Source of the DNA: Cheilinus undulatus
Taxonomy: Eukaryota; Chordata; Actinopteri; Labriformes; Labridae
DNA: 64,000 bases
Direction of reading: 5' to 3'
NCBI RefSeq assembly: GCF_018320785.1
Contig: NC_054871.1
Coordinates: 18,410,339-18,474,338, forward strand
Below the pieces are notes generated by a model. It worked only from the letters and a program-made list of their open reading frames with translations, was not told where the DNA came from and ran no database searches. Below are positions 21,701-32,338 of the stretch, one piece after another. Position 1 is the first letter of the stretch. Each line of letters begins with the position of its first letter. The translations under genes were made by a program, and so were the position numbers.

Positions 21701-23326
21701 TTATAGAATCAAAATAAAGATAAAATACAAAATATCCTGTTAGTCATTACTGAATCAATAGAATCCCCTCATGCTTCACTTTATACTTGACCTACAAAAT
21801 CCCAGCAGCTGCCTATAGATGTTCACTCAGGCTTGTTTATGTAGGGATCTATAACAGATCCCCTTCCACCACCCTTCCTAGGGTCAGCAGGTCCCCTGGG
21901 GGTTGGGTGGGGGGGGGTCAGTCTGTCTGACAGGCTGCTGAAAAGGAGCAGAGTGAGGGGGCCGGCAGCTGCCAGCCGGCGGGCCATTGTGAAGGTGCTG
22001 TTCCCAGGCAATCTCCACATCTTCTATCAGCTGGGGCTGTGAGGTCCAGCAACCCTTTGTGTCTGAAAACACCAATTCACTGCTTCTGTTGTACAGCATG
22101 GTCTCAATGCAAAAGAATGTCATTTTGGGCTTAAAAATAAGATGTTTTACAGGATGGTAGGGGAGTTAAAAGAGTCTTGTTTTGGTCAAAACAACTCAAA
22201 GTTATTTAGTATTTAATCTGTTTTTCTTTATTGGAATCATTCCAACCTGTACCTGTAGGTATTTTCAGTTAACAATGACACAAATGTGTGCATCAAAATT
22301 GAACTTGCTGAACAATTCTTCAGCTAAAAACATGACAGACAGTGCAGATATATTCACTATGAACTGTTATTTTAAAAATGGTAAAGGACAGCAATAAGAC
22401 TGGATCAAACATAATTCTAGGAGTTTCTTTAAAGGCAAAAAATACAATGGCATATTAATGCTTAAACACTATCACTAACTGTTTTAGTTTCTTCTTTCAT
22501 TCCCCCAAATAATCCAGATCTGTAAAGTAACACTTCATCTGTAAAGAGGTCGAAGTGAAAAACAATATCCTGACTATTCAAGAGAAAGATGCAAAAGAGT
22601 CTCTTCTTTTGATTAAAGTTTTTTACTCAAGTCTCTGCTTAAATTACTTCACATTAATGTATGAAAAATATCAGGTTAATTTAATGTCTTTAGATAGGAG
22701 AGCCCCGGGATTCCCCTCCTCGTAAACAATGACTGTGTTATGCTAGTGACAGCTAAAAACTATAGACTTCACATTACATATTATAATACTTCACATTTAG
22801 ATATACTTTGACTTAATTATTCTGTCTTTAAATATAGGTAAAATTACCATTTACGGCTCTTCATTACACATGGTCTAACATGATTTACTGTTGCATTAAC
22901 ATGAAGACATGTAAATAACATCTACTTTCTTAAGAGTCTTGTTATCAAATCTATTTATTTAACCGTAATGTTATGTTTTACGTTGTGGCCTTTAGGGAAA
23001 GTCAACGTAAACAACAACGGGGAGATACCGACACCAGTTTGTCAGTGAACACTGATAAATCTATGTATTTCTCTACACTTCAATTCATTTGTTTCTGATA
23101 ATGTTTTAATTCCATCTATGTTTGAAAACGTAAACATCAACGTTTCCTGTGACTGCACGGAGAGAGGCAGTTAACAGCCTGACGCCATTAACGTTAGAGC
23201 AGCTGTCATTTTCACAACTTTTCCTCCACTTTCGCCCACTGTTTAGTCTACCGACGAGACACGACAACAACCGCTGGAAAAAGACGACAAACCTGTAACA
23301 ACCACCGTCCGTTTATTGTTATCCAT
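12799..23326 (-). CDS. pgpep1: pgpep1: pyroglutamyl-peptidase I (pyrrolidone-carboxylate peptidase), complete
   Basis: Cytosolic cysteine exopeptidase (peptidase family C15) that removes N-terminal pyroglutamate from peptides. Exons on the minus strand: 23326-23293, 21436-21384, 19304-19188, 17869-17637 and 12994-12799, all GT-AG and in phase, giving 633 nt = 210 aa plus TAA (human protein 209 aa). The start is ATG at 23326-23324, opening MDNNKRTVVVTG. The family motif FGPFGEHTVNASW is in exon 2. Counting along the model, Glu85 (VSGMATTVTLEK), Cys149 (GRYLCDFTYYTSL) and His168 (SAFIHVPPLGKP) fall at the catalytic-triad positions, so the enzyme should be active. No signal peptide is seen. It is divergent from lsm4, as in mammals. 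Introns are filled with LINE, mariner, hAT and SINE remnants. Confidence 0.98.
13213..14256 (+). mobile_element. 5'-truncated L2/CR1-type LINE, 3' end
   Basis: Translation on the plus strand from about 13255 gives AARLLTGFNTQHHITPILAS and later HWFPLHFRIDFKILL, the C-terminal end of L2/Rex1-like reverse transcriptases. The region near 13480-13600 reads (with breaks) as the RAFSIRAPQLWNNLP-type tail. It ends in GGTGCTGTACAAATAAAGTT and a TTA microsatellite (14247-14256), the usual 3' end of these elements. It lies in pgpep1 intron 4, antisense to the gene. Confidence 0.75.
14968..15440 (+). mobile_element. teleost non-LTR retroposon tail with (ATTG)n end
   Basis: The motif run GGTTTCTGCCTGATAGTTTTTCC, CTTGCCACTCTAACTTTGCT, GTAGACCTGCCCTCTTTG, GTATCTTAAGATATCATTGG and GGTGCCATAAAAACAAAGAT followed by a GATTGATTGATT microsatellite (15412-15440) is the characteristic 3' end of a widespread teleost retroposon. 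No intact protein is present. Confidence 0.65.
15582..16140 (+). mobile_element. degenerate mariner-family transposon
   Basis: The left end GGCTGTTAAATAATGAGACTG resembles mariner terminal sequence. Downstream frames give KEIVSIDKGTVQQILLENL, then VITCNETWIFNM (15925-15960), matching the mariner VITGDETW motif with the catalytic Asp changed to Asn, and MSKQAQLEG. Several frameshifts and stops make it inactive. The right end is not identifiable. Confidence 0.65.
16281..17545. mobile_element. hAT-like non-autonomous element (1.27 kb)
   Basis: Ends are CAGAGGTTGCG (16281) and, read inward from the right, CAGAGGTCGCG (ending 17545). Flanks CCTTCAAT (16273-16280) and CCATCGAT (17546-17553) match at 6 of 8 bases, consistent with an old 8-bp target duplication. 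GTCATTTTGACGGA near the left end and TCAAAATGACGGAC near the right form a subterminal inverted repeat. A segment with AAAGTGAGGTTTCGG and GGTGAGCAAGCAAG occurs twice inside (17076-17113 and 17190-17217). No transposase frame is visible. Confidence 0.6.
18112..18308. mobile_element. tRNA-derived-type SINE copy
   Basis: T-rich start, then GCTTTTCATGCCTTTATTGC, GACGACAGTGGATAGTGTCGG, GAGACATGCGGTAAAGGACC, a B-box-like GGATTCAAATCC, and GCACCCCGACAG at the end. This is a very common teleost SINE-like family. Related copies in this window are at about 34457-34620 and 41486-41640. The B-box-like block suggests the promoter end is on the right, i.e. minus orientation. Confidence 0.5.
18339..18729. 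mobile_element. hAT MITE, 391 bp
   Basis: Left end TAGGGATGCTTGATGTTGGA; right end read inward TAGAGATGCACAATATTATT. Flanks ATGTTTTT (18331-18338) and CTGTTTTT (18730-18737) match at 7 of 8 bases, a typical hAT 8-bp duplication. Internal text (CCAGTATTTGATAAGCCAATATT) matches the widespread TAGGGATGCACGATATTGG teleost family. Confidence 0.7.
18822..19110 (-). mobile_element. retroposon 3' end (minus orientation)
   Basis: A poly-T/poly-A junction at 18822-18837 is followed by AATAAAGTGCTTTTCATAAA, AAAGCCTGTTTAAAAAGGTG and GGGAGTGAGTTCTACAAAGG, phrases seen in a common teleost interspersed repeat. Read on the minus strand it ends with a short A-rich tail. No coding capacity. Confidence 0.4.
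19655..19788 (+). mobile_element. teleost LINE 3' tail with (TGGA)n
   Basis: TGTGACTGGCGACCAGACCA, GGTGTACCCGCCTCTCGCCC, GATAGGCTCCAGCCCCCCTG and AGAAAATGGATGGATGGATGA form the highly recurrent 3' end of a teleost LINE family; only the tail is present here. Confidence 0.65.
19800..21380. other. pgpep1 intron 2, no clear feature
   Basis: AT-rich intronic DNA with only short open frames and no recognisable protein similarity. It contains a 15-bp perfect inverted repeat at 21228-21242 / 21263-21277 (GTCATTATCAAGGAC), described among the findings. Confidence 0.5.
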
Positions 23327-24845
23327 CGCCAGTCCCGTTGAAGAGGAGCTGTTGTCTTTTTATTTCGGTCTTCCGTCTGAACCTGGACCGAAAAGAGAGC
23401 TCGAACCCTCCACAACCAGCGGTTTCGTCTGCCAGACACAAATGAAACCGGTCCTTCTCTCTACAGGCTGCGTGAGACGCGACGTGATTACGTCACCAGT
23501 AACTGGAGTTCATTAGGGGGCCTCAAAAGCAAAGTGATAAATAGAATAATGTGCCTCAGAACGATTCATGGAAAGCAAACCAGTACAACACCTGTTATCT
23601 ATCAGTGTTGCATTGTTTTTATGTCCTATGAAAGACACTAAATTGGAGCTTCCCTGTTCATCTTAAAATCACACTTATACCTCTCTGTTCTGTGAGTACA
23701 AAGACTTGTAGTCTTTTCCAACGTAGTTTCGACTTACTCTGCTTCAACACAGTATTAAATACTGTTTATTTGTCTCTTTGTTTGATTATTTTAACTACAA
23801 TGCCATGTAAGTGGGGAAAGTGCACTGTAACTGGATACACAAATACAATGGAAATCATTTTATGTTCCCTATGTTCCCATATGTACGCAAATTTTATTGA
23901 AAGATTATTTATTATTAAAATCATGGGAAATGTGAGTAGTTAAAGAAAAGATAATGAAATGATTGATTTAATAAATGAAATAGTAATTTTTTAATTCAGG
24001 TGTTTCCACCAGATCTGTACCACAGGTGTAAAACAAGCACCTAGCCATGCAGTCTACATTTGCAAACATTTATGATACAAAATGGGTCGTTCTGCAGAGC
24101 TCAGTGACTTCAAGGATGGTACTGTGATGGATGCCACCTTTGCAATAAGACGGTTTGTGAAATTTGATTTTCATGCTCCACAGTCAATTGTAAGGGAAAT
24201 TACTCGAAGGTGGAAATGTTTAGGACCAACAGCAACCCAGCCATGGAGTTGCCATGAAGTGAACTGAAGACTTCTGAACTTTCATTGGCATTAATGTCAG
24301 CACAAAACTGTGTCAGCACACAGCTGCATGCAAGCCTCAAATCACCAAGTCCAATGCCAAGCATATGGTGGAGTGGTGTAAAGCACACCAACACAGGCCT
24401 TCTCGTCCAACTTCAGTGCTTCATAAATGCTCAACACAATGAATGGACACACATTCCCACAGAAACATTTATAAAATATTTTGGAAACCCTTTCAAGAAG
24501 ATTGGATGCTGTTATAGCTGCAGCCAATACTAGGTTAAATTACATGTATTTGGATAAAATGTCTTTACAGTCTCTGTTGGTGTAATGATCAGGAGGCTGA
24601 ATACTTTTCTTCATAGCGTGTATCTCCTGAGGGGACTTCTCAAACCACTGTTGTGCAAAACCAGTTTTTCACAGTAGAGGGCAGCCCCTCACATCGAGAT
24701 ACCAGTGCAGTGCCGGAAAAAAATCGTAGAAGAAGAAAAAAACACCACAGAAGAAGAACTGAAAGCGGAAAAAGAAAGAAGCATCGTTTAACCGTGTGGC
24801 AATAACAGAAACGTTCAACGCAGTTCAAAAAGAGATCAAACCACA
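23327..24845. promoter_or_regulatory. divergent pgpep1/lsm4 intergenic promoter region
   Basis: The two start codons (pgpep1 ATG at 23326 reading left, lsm4 ATG at 24846 reading right) are 1519 bp apart and head to head, the same arrangement as the human pair. Sequence flanking the pgpep1 start (about 23130-23490) is CG-richer than average and lies where its promoter should be. The middle is occupied by a deleted Tc1-like element (23985-24622), so the two promoters are probably separate and short. An A/G-rich lsm4 5' UTR precedes 24846. Confidence 0.5.
23985..24622 (+). mobile_element. internally deleted Tc1-like transposon between pgpep1 and lsm4
   Basis: AATTCAGGTGTTTCCACCAG, ACAAAATGGGTCGTTCTGCA, GAGCTCAGTGACTTCAAGGA and GATGCCACCTTTGCAATAAG match the start of a common teleost Tc1 transposase (MGRSAELSDFKDGTVMDATF). 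The middle is missing: text jumps to GGCCTTCTCGTCCAACTTCA and CCCACAGAAACATTTATAAA, its C-terminal part. The right end AATACTTTTCTTCATAGCGTGTA resembles the family's terminal repeat; the left terminal repeat is eroded. Confidence 0.75.
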
Positions 24846-27800
24846 ATGGTAAGCATTTAATTTGGGTGTTAAATCTAAACGCATATTAAACATTTACTTT
24901 CCACCTTAGCTGCTCAGCTGAAGTTAGCTGTGTTAGCTTTAAACCGGAGTAGTGAGTGATCTCAATCCTATAATCACAGTTAGCGGCATGCTAGCTGAAT
25001 AAAATTAGCGATAGTCCTAAACTGCTCTACAAACAAATAAAATGATGTAAATTCCGCAATACCACAAGCTCATTTAGCTTAAATCAAATGGTATTAATTT
25101 TATGAATCCACAGTACCTCGATTGTACCCGCTATTATTCAAGGCTGTCTCTTTTCAGCAGACATGTTAACATAGATCCGTACTTTCCAAAGATGTTTCCC
25201 TCCACCTTTGAAAAGACAATTTATGTTGAATAGATACTCTACCTTAGCTTCTACATTTACCAGAACTACATGTAACTATATCCAACTTTCTCTGCCCCCT
25301 AAAAGTAAAGAAGTACACTTTCAAACAATCAATGAGACTTACCCATGCAGAGTATTTAGGCATTATAAGTTTAACATTGACTTAAATGAATGTACATCCT
25401 GCGAAGATGGAGTTGAAGCTAGGGGTGAACGATTGGGGAAATTATCTAAATGCGATTTTGTTTTCACAACATTTCGATTCCGATTTGATTATTTTTTAAG
25501 TACTTCGTCTCATGTATATTTCAACAAACAAAAGCAACAAATCATTCTGTATCATAATCAACACAGATTGGATGGATCAATTTTGGGCTGAACAAGTCTG
25601 AAAATATCTGATTGCAATTGTTTTGACTCCCATTGCAGATTTGATATGCATTGTTATATTGAAGGGACCGATCATTTTAATGTCATTCTCATTTTGATGA
25701 AAAAAAAACTTACACAGTGATGAGGGAAGTAGGGTCTTTGTAAACTTTCCAAAAATAAAAAAAACAAAACACTTGAATGATTGCATGATGTGTTGAGCAA
25801 AACATCTCAGCTGCAAAAACTATTAAACATGTAGCTTATATTGACCCACATTTCAGGTTGAATAAATATTGTACCTTTTGCGATCTGACCTGGCCATATT
25901 GTCATTTAATCTAAATTTTGTTTAATTGCCCAGCCCCAAATGAAACTCAAAAACCTTTTTTTTTTAATTTAATCAGTCTTTTATTGTATTTTGCCATTTA
26001 CAATACTTTTTTTTTTTTTTTTTCAAAAGACAATGTGCAAAAAGAGCAGGTCTAGACCATACTTTGGTTAAATAATTCACAGACTCAACTTTAATTTGGG
26101 ACACTTAATGATATTAGACATACTATCAGTATCGGAAGTTAATAGCTTTAAAATTTATTTGTGGTACGTGATATGAAGCTGCATTTATAAATGTACTATG
26201 GAGAAATCCATCACCATGTATTGCATACCTAGCCTTGGGTCTAGCCAAATCTATCTTCAAAAATAGGCATGACATTCAGGTTTAAATCAGTAACTAAACA
26301 CTGTTGTGACAGATGAGTTCATACCTGTTTTTCTGTCTTTTTACAGCTTCCCTTGTCTCTGCTGAAGACTGCCCAGAACCATCCGATGGTGAGACAATGC
26401 TGAGCACTCTTTGCTGTTGAAATACTTTTTCACTAATTGATTGGCTGACATCTTAAGCTTGAAACTGTTGATCAGTTTAACCTAAGTAAACTATATTTTA
26501 TGTATCAGACAATTATTAGTGCAAAAATTACTCAAACAGTCAAGACTTTATTTGGTGGTTGTAAGTCTGCCTGCATAATGACAAATGTTTATTACTTCTA
26601 GCTTTCAGTCTAATCACCTTGTTGTAAAAACAACCTCCTGGCAGTTGCTACGGTTTGTTGGTCTGTGTCTTTTTGCGTGATTTAGATTTTTATTATCCAA
26701 CTATATAATATATTATGCCCTTTTTGACACTGTTGCAGCTCTGGGCAGGTTGATTTAGTTAATATTTTTTAACTAATTAATAAACATATATTCAAAAACT
26801 GAGATAAGAAGAATACACAGAAGACTCAGATGGCTTTCATAAAGCTTTTACTTAGTCTCGGCCAAGGAGAAACGGTGACATCAACACATTGTGAGACTGA
26901 AGCCAGATTTCTAACGAAGCCCAGAATAGTTCACCCTTCTACACCTATGAGCATCATTAACCTTGATCACAGCTCAAAATATGGTTACATCGACTCCAGT
27001 AATTGATGTCAAGTGTTGAGATGTTTTAGAGTAGGACTGTCTTTGTCTAAGGTTCACTGACACATAAGCTGTGAAGAAACAACCCTGACTGTAAGGAACA
27101 AACAGTATTTTATCTAACTCAAGCTGGTGAGTTTACATGATCAGCCCTGGAAGAGAGGAGGGACTCCTAGAGTCCAGCACTCCTGATGATACAGTTTGAC
27201 CTGGTGCCTTCAAGTAACGTAACCATCCTCAGAAAATCTGTGGAGACAGATGAATATTAGAAATATTGTAAATTTCCATAACACTAATTACCTCTGAATT
27301 CTGGGTACCCCTGTTCCCAGTTTTGTCAGGGTGTTTTCTGTTTTGGTGGAGCTGCCACTCGCTACCTGTGAGATTCTTCATCACTGTGTCCTTTCTTCCA
27401 GGTTTAAAGTTGCTCTAGCTTCTGTCATCTATCCTGCCTATGTGACCACAAAAAAGTGGCTGATTATTTTGACTGTCTTTCTTACCTTAGCTGGTGGAGC
27501 TGAAAAATGGAGAGACTTACAACGGTCACCTGGTCAGCTGTGACAACTGGATGAACATTAACTTGAGAGAAGTCATCTGCACCTCTAGGGTAAAGCTGGG
27601 AGCTCTGCTTTCACTTTTTTGCTGTCACAAGACTGTACTTAGAATGGTTCCAGCTGGAAGAATAGAAAACATACAGTAGACCTCTGTGGTCTTGGGTTTG
27701 TTAATTTAGCTGTAGGGGTCATTGTAGTCTGCAGTCTCCTGCAGTAGATGGATCACAGTCACTCTGTCATCAGCACTTCAGGGATTGATTAGTTCCTTCT

Positions 27801-30184
27801 TTGTTGGTGTTATGGTCCAGTTCTCAATTACTTTTTTTCTATTTTTTAATATACTTTTTACCTGTTGCACTCAATTTCTATACAACTTTAAAACATTTGA
27901 AAAATAGCAACGTTAGTGTTGTATTAATTAAGGTTTACATTTTTTTAAACAGATGCAAAGAGTCCTTATTCTGGCATATCAAAATGTAAAAATGACAGTA
28001 AATGGCTGAGCAGACAGGAGTGATTAAGACACTATTATTGAAAACATTTTAAAGTTTCAAGTCACGTGTTAATGAGGTTTCACTGACAGCTTGGTTCCCC
28101 TCTAACAGGATGGAGATAAGTTCTGGAGGATGCCTGAGTGCTACATCAGAGGAAGCACCATCAAGTATCTGAGAATCCCAGACGAGATCATCGACATGGT
28201 GAAGGAGGAGGTGGTGTCAAAGGGCCGCGGACGTGGAGGAGCTCAGCAGAACAAACAGCAGGGCAAAGGAAGAGGAGGAGCTGGCCGTGGTGAGTGGATG
28301 CAGCTCATGCTGATTGAACACTCCTCTGTAAAAGATGGTTTTTGATCCTGCTATCACAACATATTTATACATAAGATTTTGGTTTATTCAGAAATGGTCT
28401 GTCGGTGTGCAGTTTGAAAACTATCAGAAGGCTCAAGAATGTTACATTTGAATTTTTTTAAACATCCTAGTTTTATTTTAATGCTTACATGATTTAATGT
28501 TGCACACAGAAACAAAATTGTTTCACAAAAACTACCAGGGTAGACATCATTAGCCCACCTTTAAAACTAACCTTTTATGTTGATCCTTAGCACACAGTGC
28601 TATGAAATGATTTGCTTTAACTCTGTAAATCTTCCAGTCTATGTACAGTACAAAAACTTCAGTAAGGGTTTGAGCTGTCACTGGAGAAAGCATCATGGCA
28701 AAAACAGAAGAAAGAACTGATGATGTTCACCAAGCAGAAAAAGGATATATAAAGTTATTACAGCGTTTCCAAGTGTCAAGAGCCAAAGTGAGAGGTATCA
28801 TCATTCAATTCAAAGTGAGCCACACAGCCCAGAACAAGCCTGGCAGAGGTAGGAAGAGAAAGATTTCAAAGAATCTGGAAAGAAAACTAGTGAGAGATGT
28901 GTCCAGAGACCCCAGAACAACTGCCAAGACACTAGTGAATGACTTGGACGAGTGTCAAAGAGGACCATCACTAGAGCCCTGCACATGAATGGACTGAGAG
29001 GTCGCAGACCTAAACAAACTCCACTTCTGCTAAGGAAGTCTGCTAAGGAGAACCTGGAGAAAGATTATGCATGCTGGAAGCATGTCCTTCAGTCAGATGA
29101 GACCAAACTAGAGCTCTTTGGCTGTAGAGGCGTTGCGTATGTTTGGAGAGAGAAGGGAGAGGGATATCACCCAAAGAATAGCGTCCCCACAGTGAAACAC
29201 GGTGGTGGGAGTAGCTATTACACTGTGGGGATGCTTCTGTTTGTCTGGAACTGGGAATCTCGTAAAGGTGGAAGGAATCCTCAAGAAAGAAAGATATGTT
29301 AATATTCTGAAAGAACCTCAGGTAGTCGGCTGCAAAACCGGGTCTGGGTCATCGCGTCGACCAAAGTGAACGTTATTGCCGGCTCAGTTTTGTCTGATGA
29401 CTTTATAGCCTCTAAGAAAGAGCAGATGTTTGGGCAGCTTTCAGAGAAGCTGGTATTTGATGAATAAGGACTTTGATACATTTTATGGTCTAATTAGTAA
29501 CTAGAGAAGAGAAGTTGGGAGACCCAACTAAAAGCAGATAATTGGCTGCATTTTCACATGGATATCTCTTGATTGTAAATTAAATCTCAACTTTAAAGCT
29601 TTTTCCTTCATGTTTTCAGTAGAATGCATTTAGTTTTTTTTAAGTATTTCTAACATTAGAACATTGTGTCAAAGAATTTGTAAACATAACAAGTGTATTT
29701 GAATACTACTTTTGAGATTTTCAAACCCGACAGGATTTGTAGACTAGCTTATCTATTTAGTGTTCACACTTTTGCAGGATTTAGCTTGAATCCCAGTAGC
29801 TAGACACTCAAAACTACATTTCTCTGAAAATATGGAATCAGATATTCCCCTTTTTACCATCAATGTTCACAACTTTCTCCTAATTTCTGAATGTTTTTTT
29901 AACTTAAAGGACTGTTAAAAAAGCATTACTCTGCCTCGCTGTGTTTATTCAAACTTGGAACAAACTAAAACTAAATCTTTCCACCCTTACCTTCATTTAC
30001 AGTTTTATTTGAGACAAAAGCAGGAGTTTCATTCCACATCTTCTTTCTTTGTCCTGCCCTAATATTTCTTGCTGCAGGTCTCTTTGGTGGACGAGGCAGA
30101 GGAATGACCGGTCCTGGAAGGGGTCAGCAGCAGCAGCAGGATAAGAAACCCAGCAAACCACAGGGAATGAAGAACCAGCACTGA
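24846..30184 (+). CDS. lsm4: lsm4: U6 snRNA-associated Sm-like protein LSm4, complete
   Basis: Subunit of the LSm1-7 ring (cytoplasmic decapping and 5'-3' mRNA decay) and the LSm2-8 ring (nuclear, U6 snRNA 3' end). Exons: 24846-24848, 26347-26388, 27491-27589, 28109-28289 and 30078-30184; all GT-AG and in phase, giving 143 aa plus TGA (human 139 aa). Exon 1 contributes only the ATG. Sm1 motif: [20 protein letters not shown]; Sm2 region: [18 protein letters not shown]. The C-terminus is the RG/Q-rich tail ([19 protein letters not shown], then [15 protein letters not shown]), slightly longer than in mammals and typical of LSm4. A polyadenylation signal AATAAA lies at 30864-30869. Intron 4 holds a Tc1-like element. 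Divergent from pgpep1, convergent with rnf213. Confidence 0.98.
25420..25938. mobile_element. hAT-like MITE in lsm4 intron 1
   Basis: Left end TAGGGGTGAACGATTGGGG; right end read inward TGGGGCTGGGCAATTAAAC. Flanks GTTGAAGC (25412-25419) and AATGAAAC (25939-25946) match at 5 of 8 bases. Internal CGATTTGATTATTTTTTAAG and GCGATCTGACCTGGCC fit the TAGGGCTGGGCGAT-type miniature family. Confidence 0.5.
28680..29360 (+). mobile_element. Tc1-like transposon fragment in lsm4 intron 4
   Basis: Open frames give a transposase N-terminus with paired-type HTH (28695-28980; [37 protein letters not shown]) and, in another frame, the middle with [17 protein letters not shown] (29083-29133; catalytic Asp region) and [12 protein letters not shown]. 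Frameshifts separate them. The Tc1 match fades at about 29355 before the QQDNDPKH region, so the 3' third is missing. It lies in the same orientation as lsm4. Confidence 0.75.
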
Positions 30185-30890
30185 GAGACTCAATCATACC
30201 TTCAACAACACACCATGTTATATAGAACGACTACTCTTTGAGTAGATGTACAATGGCCTCTCTGGTGTTTGTTTTTGCTGCAGTGATTGTCTGACCACAG
30301 CACTAATCAAACTGGGAGGAATGGAGAGAAGCTGTGCTCTGGCACTATGTTTGTTTGTTTTTAAGCACCTGTGAGTAGGTATTGATTTTTTATTATAACC
30401 ATACATTGGTGTATCAGAGCCAACAATCCCTTAATTACAGTTTATATGTTTGATCACAGGTTGCAAAAAGTCATTGAAGAGAATCAAATTGTTTTGCAGT
30501 GCACTGACTTCCTTTTCTCCTGTTTGTTTCCCTGTAAAGCAACAGCCCAACCCCAGATTCTGTCGCATGAATATGATTTTTAAATTGCTCTTAGTTTGCT
30601 GTTGTTTGTTTGCTGTTTCTTTTGTCTGCTGTGACAGTCTGTTCACAGCAGGTGGGCCGTTAGACTAGCACTCGGGACGAGGACCCTGCCCCGGAATTTT
30701 TTTTAAGAAAGTGTAAGATGACACATTATGGTCAAAAGGAGTTTCAGTAAAAAAGATTCTCACGTCTGAAGAACGATAAGAGTCCAACATGTTTGTTGGT
30801 TGGGTTTTGTTTTATTTTTGTAACAAAAGACAATGTTGTAATTTATGTACGAGACAACATGAGAATAAAACCGCTTTTGTGAGAAGGGTT
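30185..30890 (+). other. lsm4 3' UTR
   Basis: Sequence after the lsm4 TGA (30182-30184) to just past AATAAA at 30864-30869. No other coding signal. Confidence 0.7.
30864..30869 (+). terminator. lsm4 polyadenylation signal AATAAA
   Basis: GAGAATAAAACCGCTTTTGTG, about 680 nt after the stop codon, followed by a T/G-rich stretch. Confidence 0.65.
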
Positions 30891-31505
30891 GTATTTACTT
30901 TGAACAGTTTCTTTGGTTATGGCAAAACTCAGCACCATAATTACCTTGATTGATACTAGGATCTTAATGTTAAATGATTACTCATACCATTCATATCCCA
31001 TTTTGTCCTGTTCAGATGATAAAATTAATTTGTTGCGTTGCTTTGAGATGCAGCAACAACTGTTGTAGTTTCTTCAGATAACTTCGGTTATGAATTGGAA
31101 CCGTACAAAGGTTGATTGAACTGTATCACAAATTTTGGAAGTAATTTTATTTCTCTTTTTAACTAATGGTGGCCACTCTAACTTTCTTTAGCTCTCTTGC
31201 TTTTTTTAAAATTTCACCAGAATATTTTCCATGGCACCGTCAGCTCCTCATTTAAGTAAAATTGAGAACTGTTTTGGTGAGAGGGGCTGAGCTCAAAAGG
31301 AAGGATGGTGTTTTCTCATATCACAGTCATATTGGCCTTGGACCAAATACTTTACAGCTCATCTCAGCGTAGGAGTTTTAAATATAAAACAAAAATGGGT
31401 GGAATGATAGAACAAAGGTACATGTGGACAATACATCTAAAAAACAAATACTTGTTGCATGTTACGGTAGAGGGATATGAACAGAAACATGAGCAGTTCA
31501 GACTG

Positions 31506-32338
31506 TTTATTACTTTTTACTGAGGAGTAAACACAAATATAAGCATTTCCAAAGTAGCTCTCTTAATCAAGTAAAAAACATTTCTCCTGATTGCAGATGC
31601 TCAGCTGTAAAAGGGCACAAGGGTTTTTAAAATTTTACATACATCAGAAACATGGAAGACATTATTTCTTCTTTGGTCAAGTAAATATAACTGGTTCATT
31701 CACAAACCGAAAGACTTAACAGTGTAAGATGCACATTTTTTTAATACAGTTTTTCAGCTTTTTCTCCAGAAACTTGAATGCTTTCTTGTGTGAATCTCTA
31801 CTCTGTCATTTCCTACTACAATCCTCAAGAATTGATCACTCACGCGAGAAAAACAATCAAGTCAGACAAATCAAATATCTCAAATAAAAAGGATCACTAA
31901 TCGATAACTCTCAGAAAACTTGAATGCATAACAAAAACTCAAATTTTGTTCGATCATACCGAAATTAACTCAAAGACTTCCATGAAAAGGAAAAATTAAA
32001 ACATAATATGAAAGTGTTCACTTGTCAAATTCCTTCAGACGTTTCCTGAGTACATCCTGATATTAACTTCATGTAAAGACAACACAGCAGTTTATACAGT
32101 GATTACTAATGCAGAGTAATTGGCCCATAGCAGCATAATTCAAACCGCATAATCAAGAAATGAAATTTATGGAATGGTCATTGTGTGAAAAACAAACAAC
32201 CCTGAAATTACTGCTTTATCTTTCTTACATAATCAGGAAAAAAAGAAAATAACTGAAGACAAACTCAAATAAAACTGTCTGGCTTTGCTTTTTTAAAAAA
32301 AATACCAAATAGATTCTTCTCTCTCAAAAACATCCTGC
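31506..32338 (-). other. rnf213 3' UTR (putative)
   Basis: AT-rich sequence directly downstream (leftward) of the rnf213 stop codon at 32341-32339. A reverse-complement AATAAA sits at 31506-31511, leaving about 600 bp to the convergent lsm4 end. No repeat recognised. Confidence 0.5.

Noticed and set aside
26800-27240. Possible solo LTR in lsm4 intron 2 (AAGCTTTATGAAAGCC-like and TTCTTCTTATCTCA text on the minus strand)
   Set aside because: I could not find paired TG...CA ends with a matching 4-6-bp duplication, so the call is not supported.
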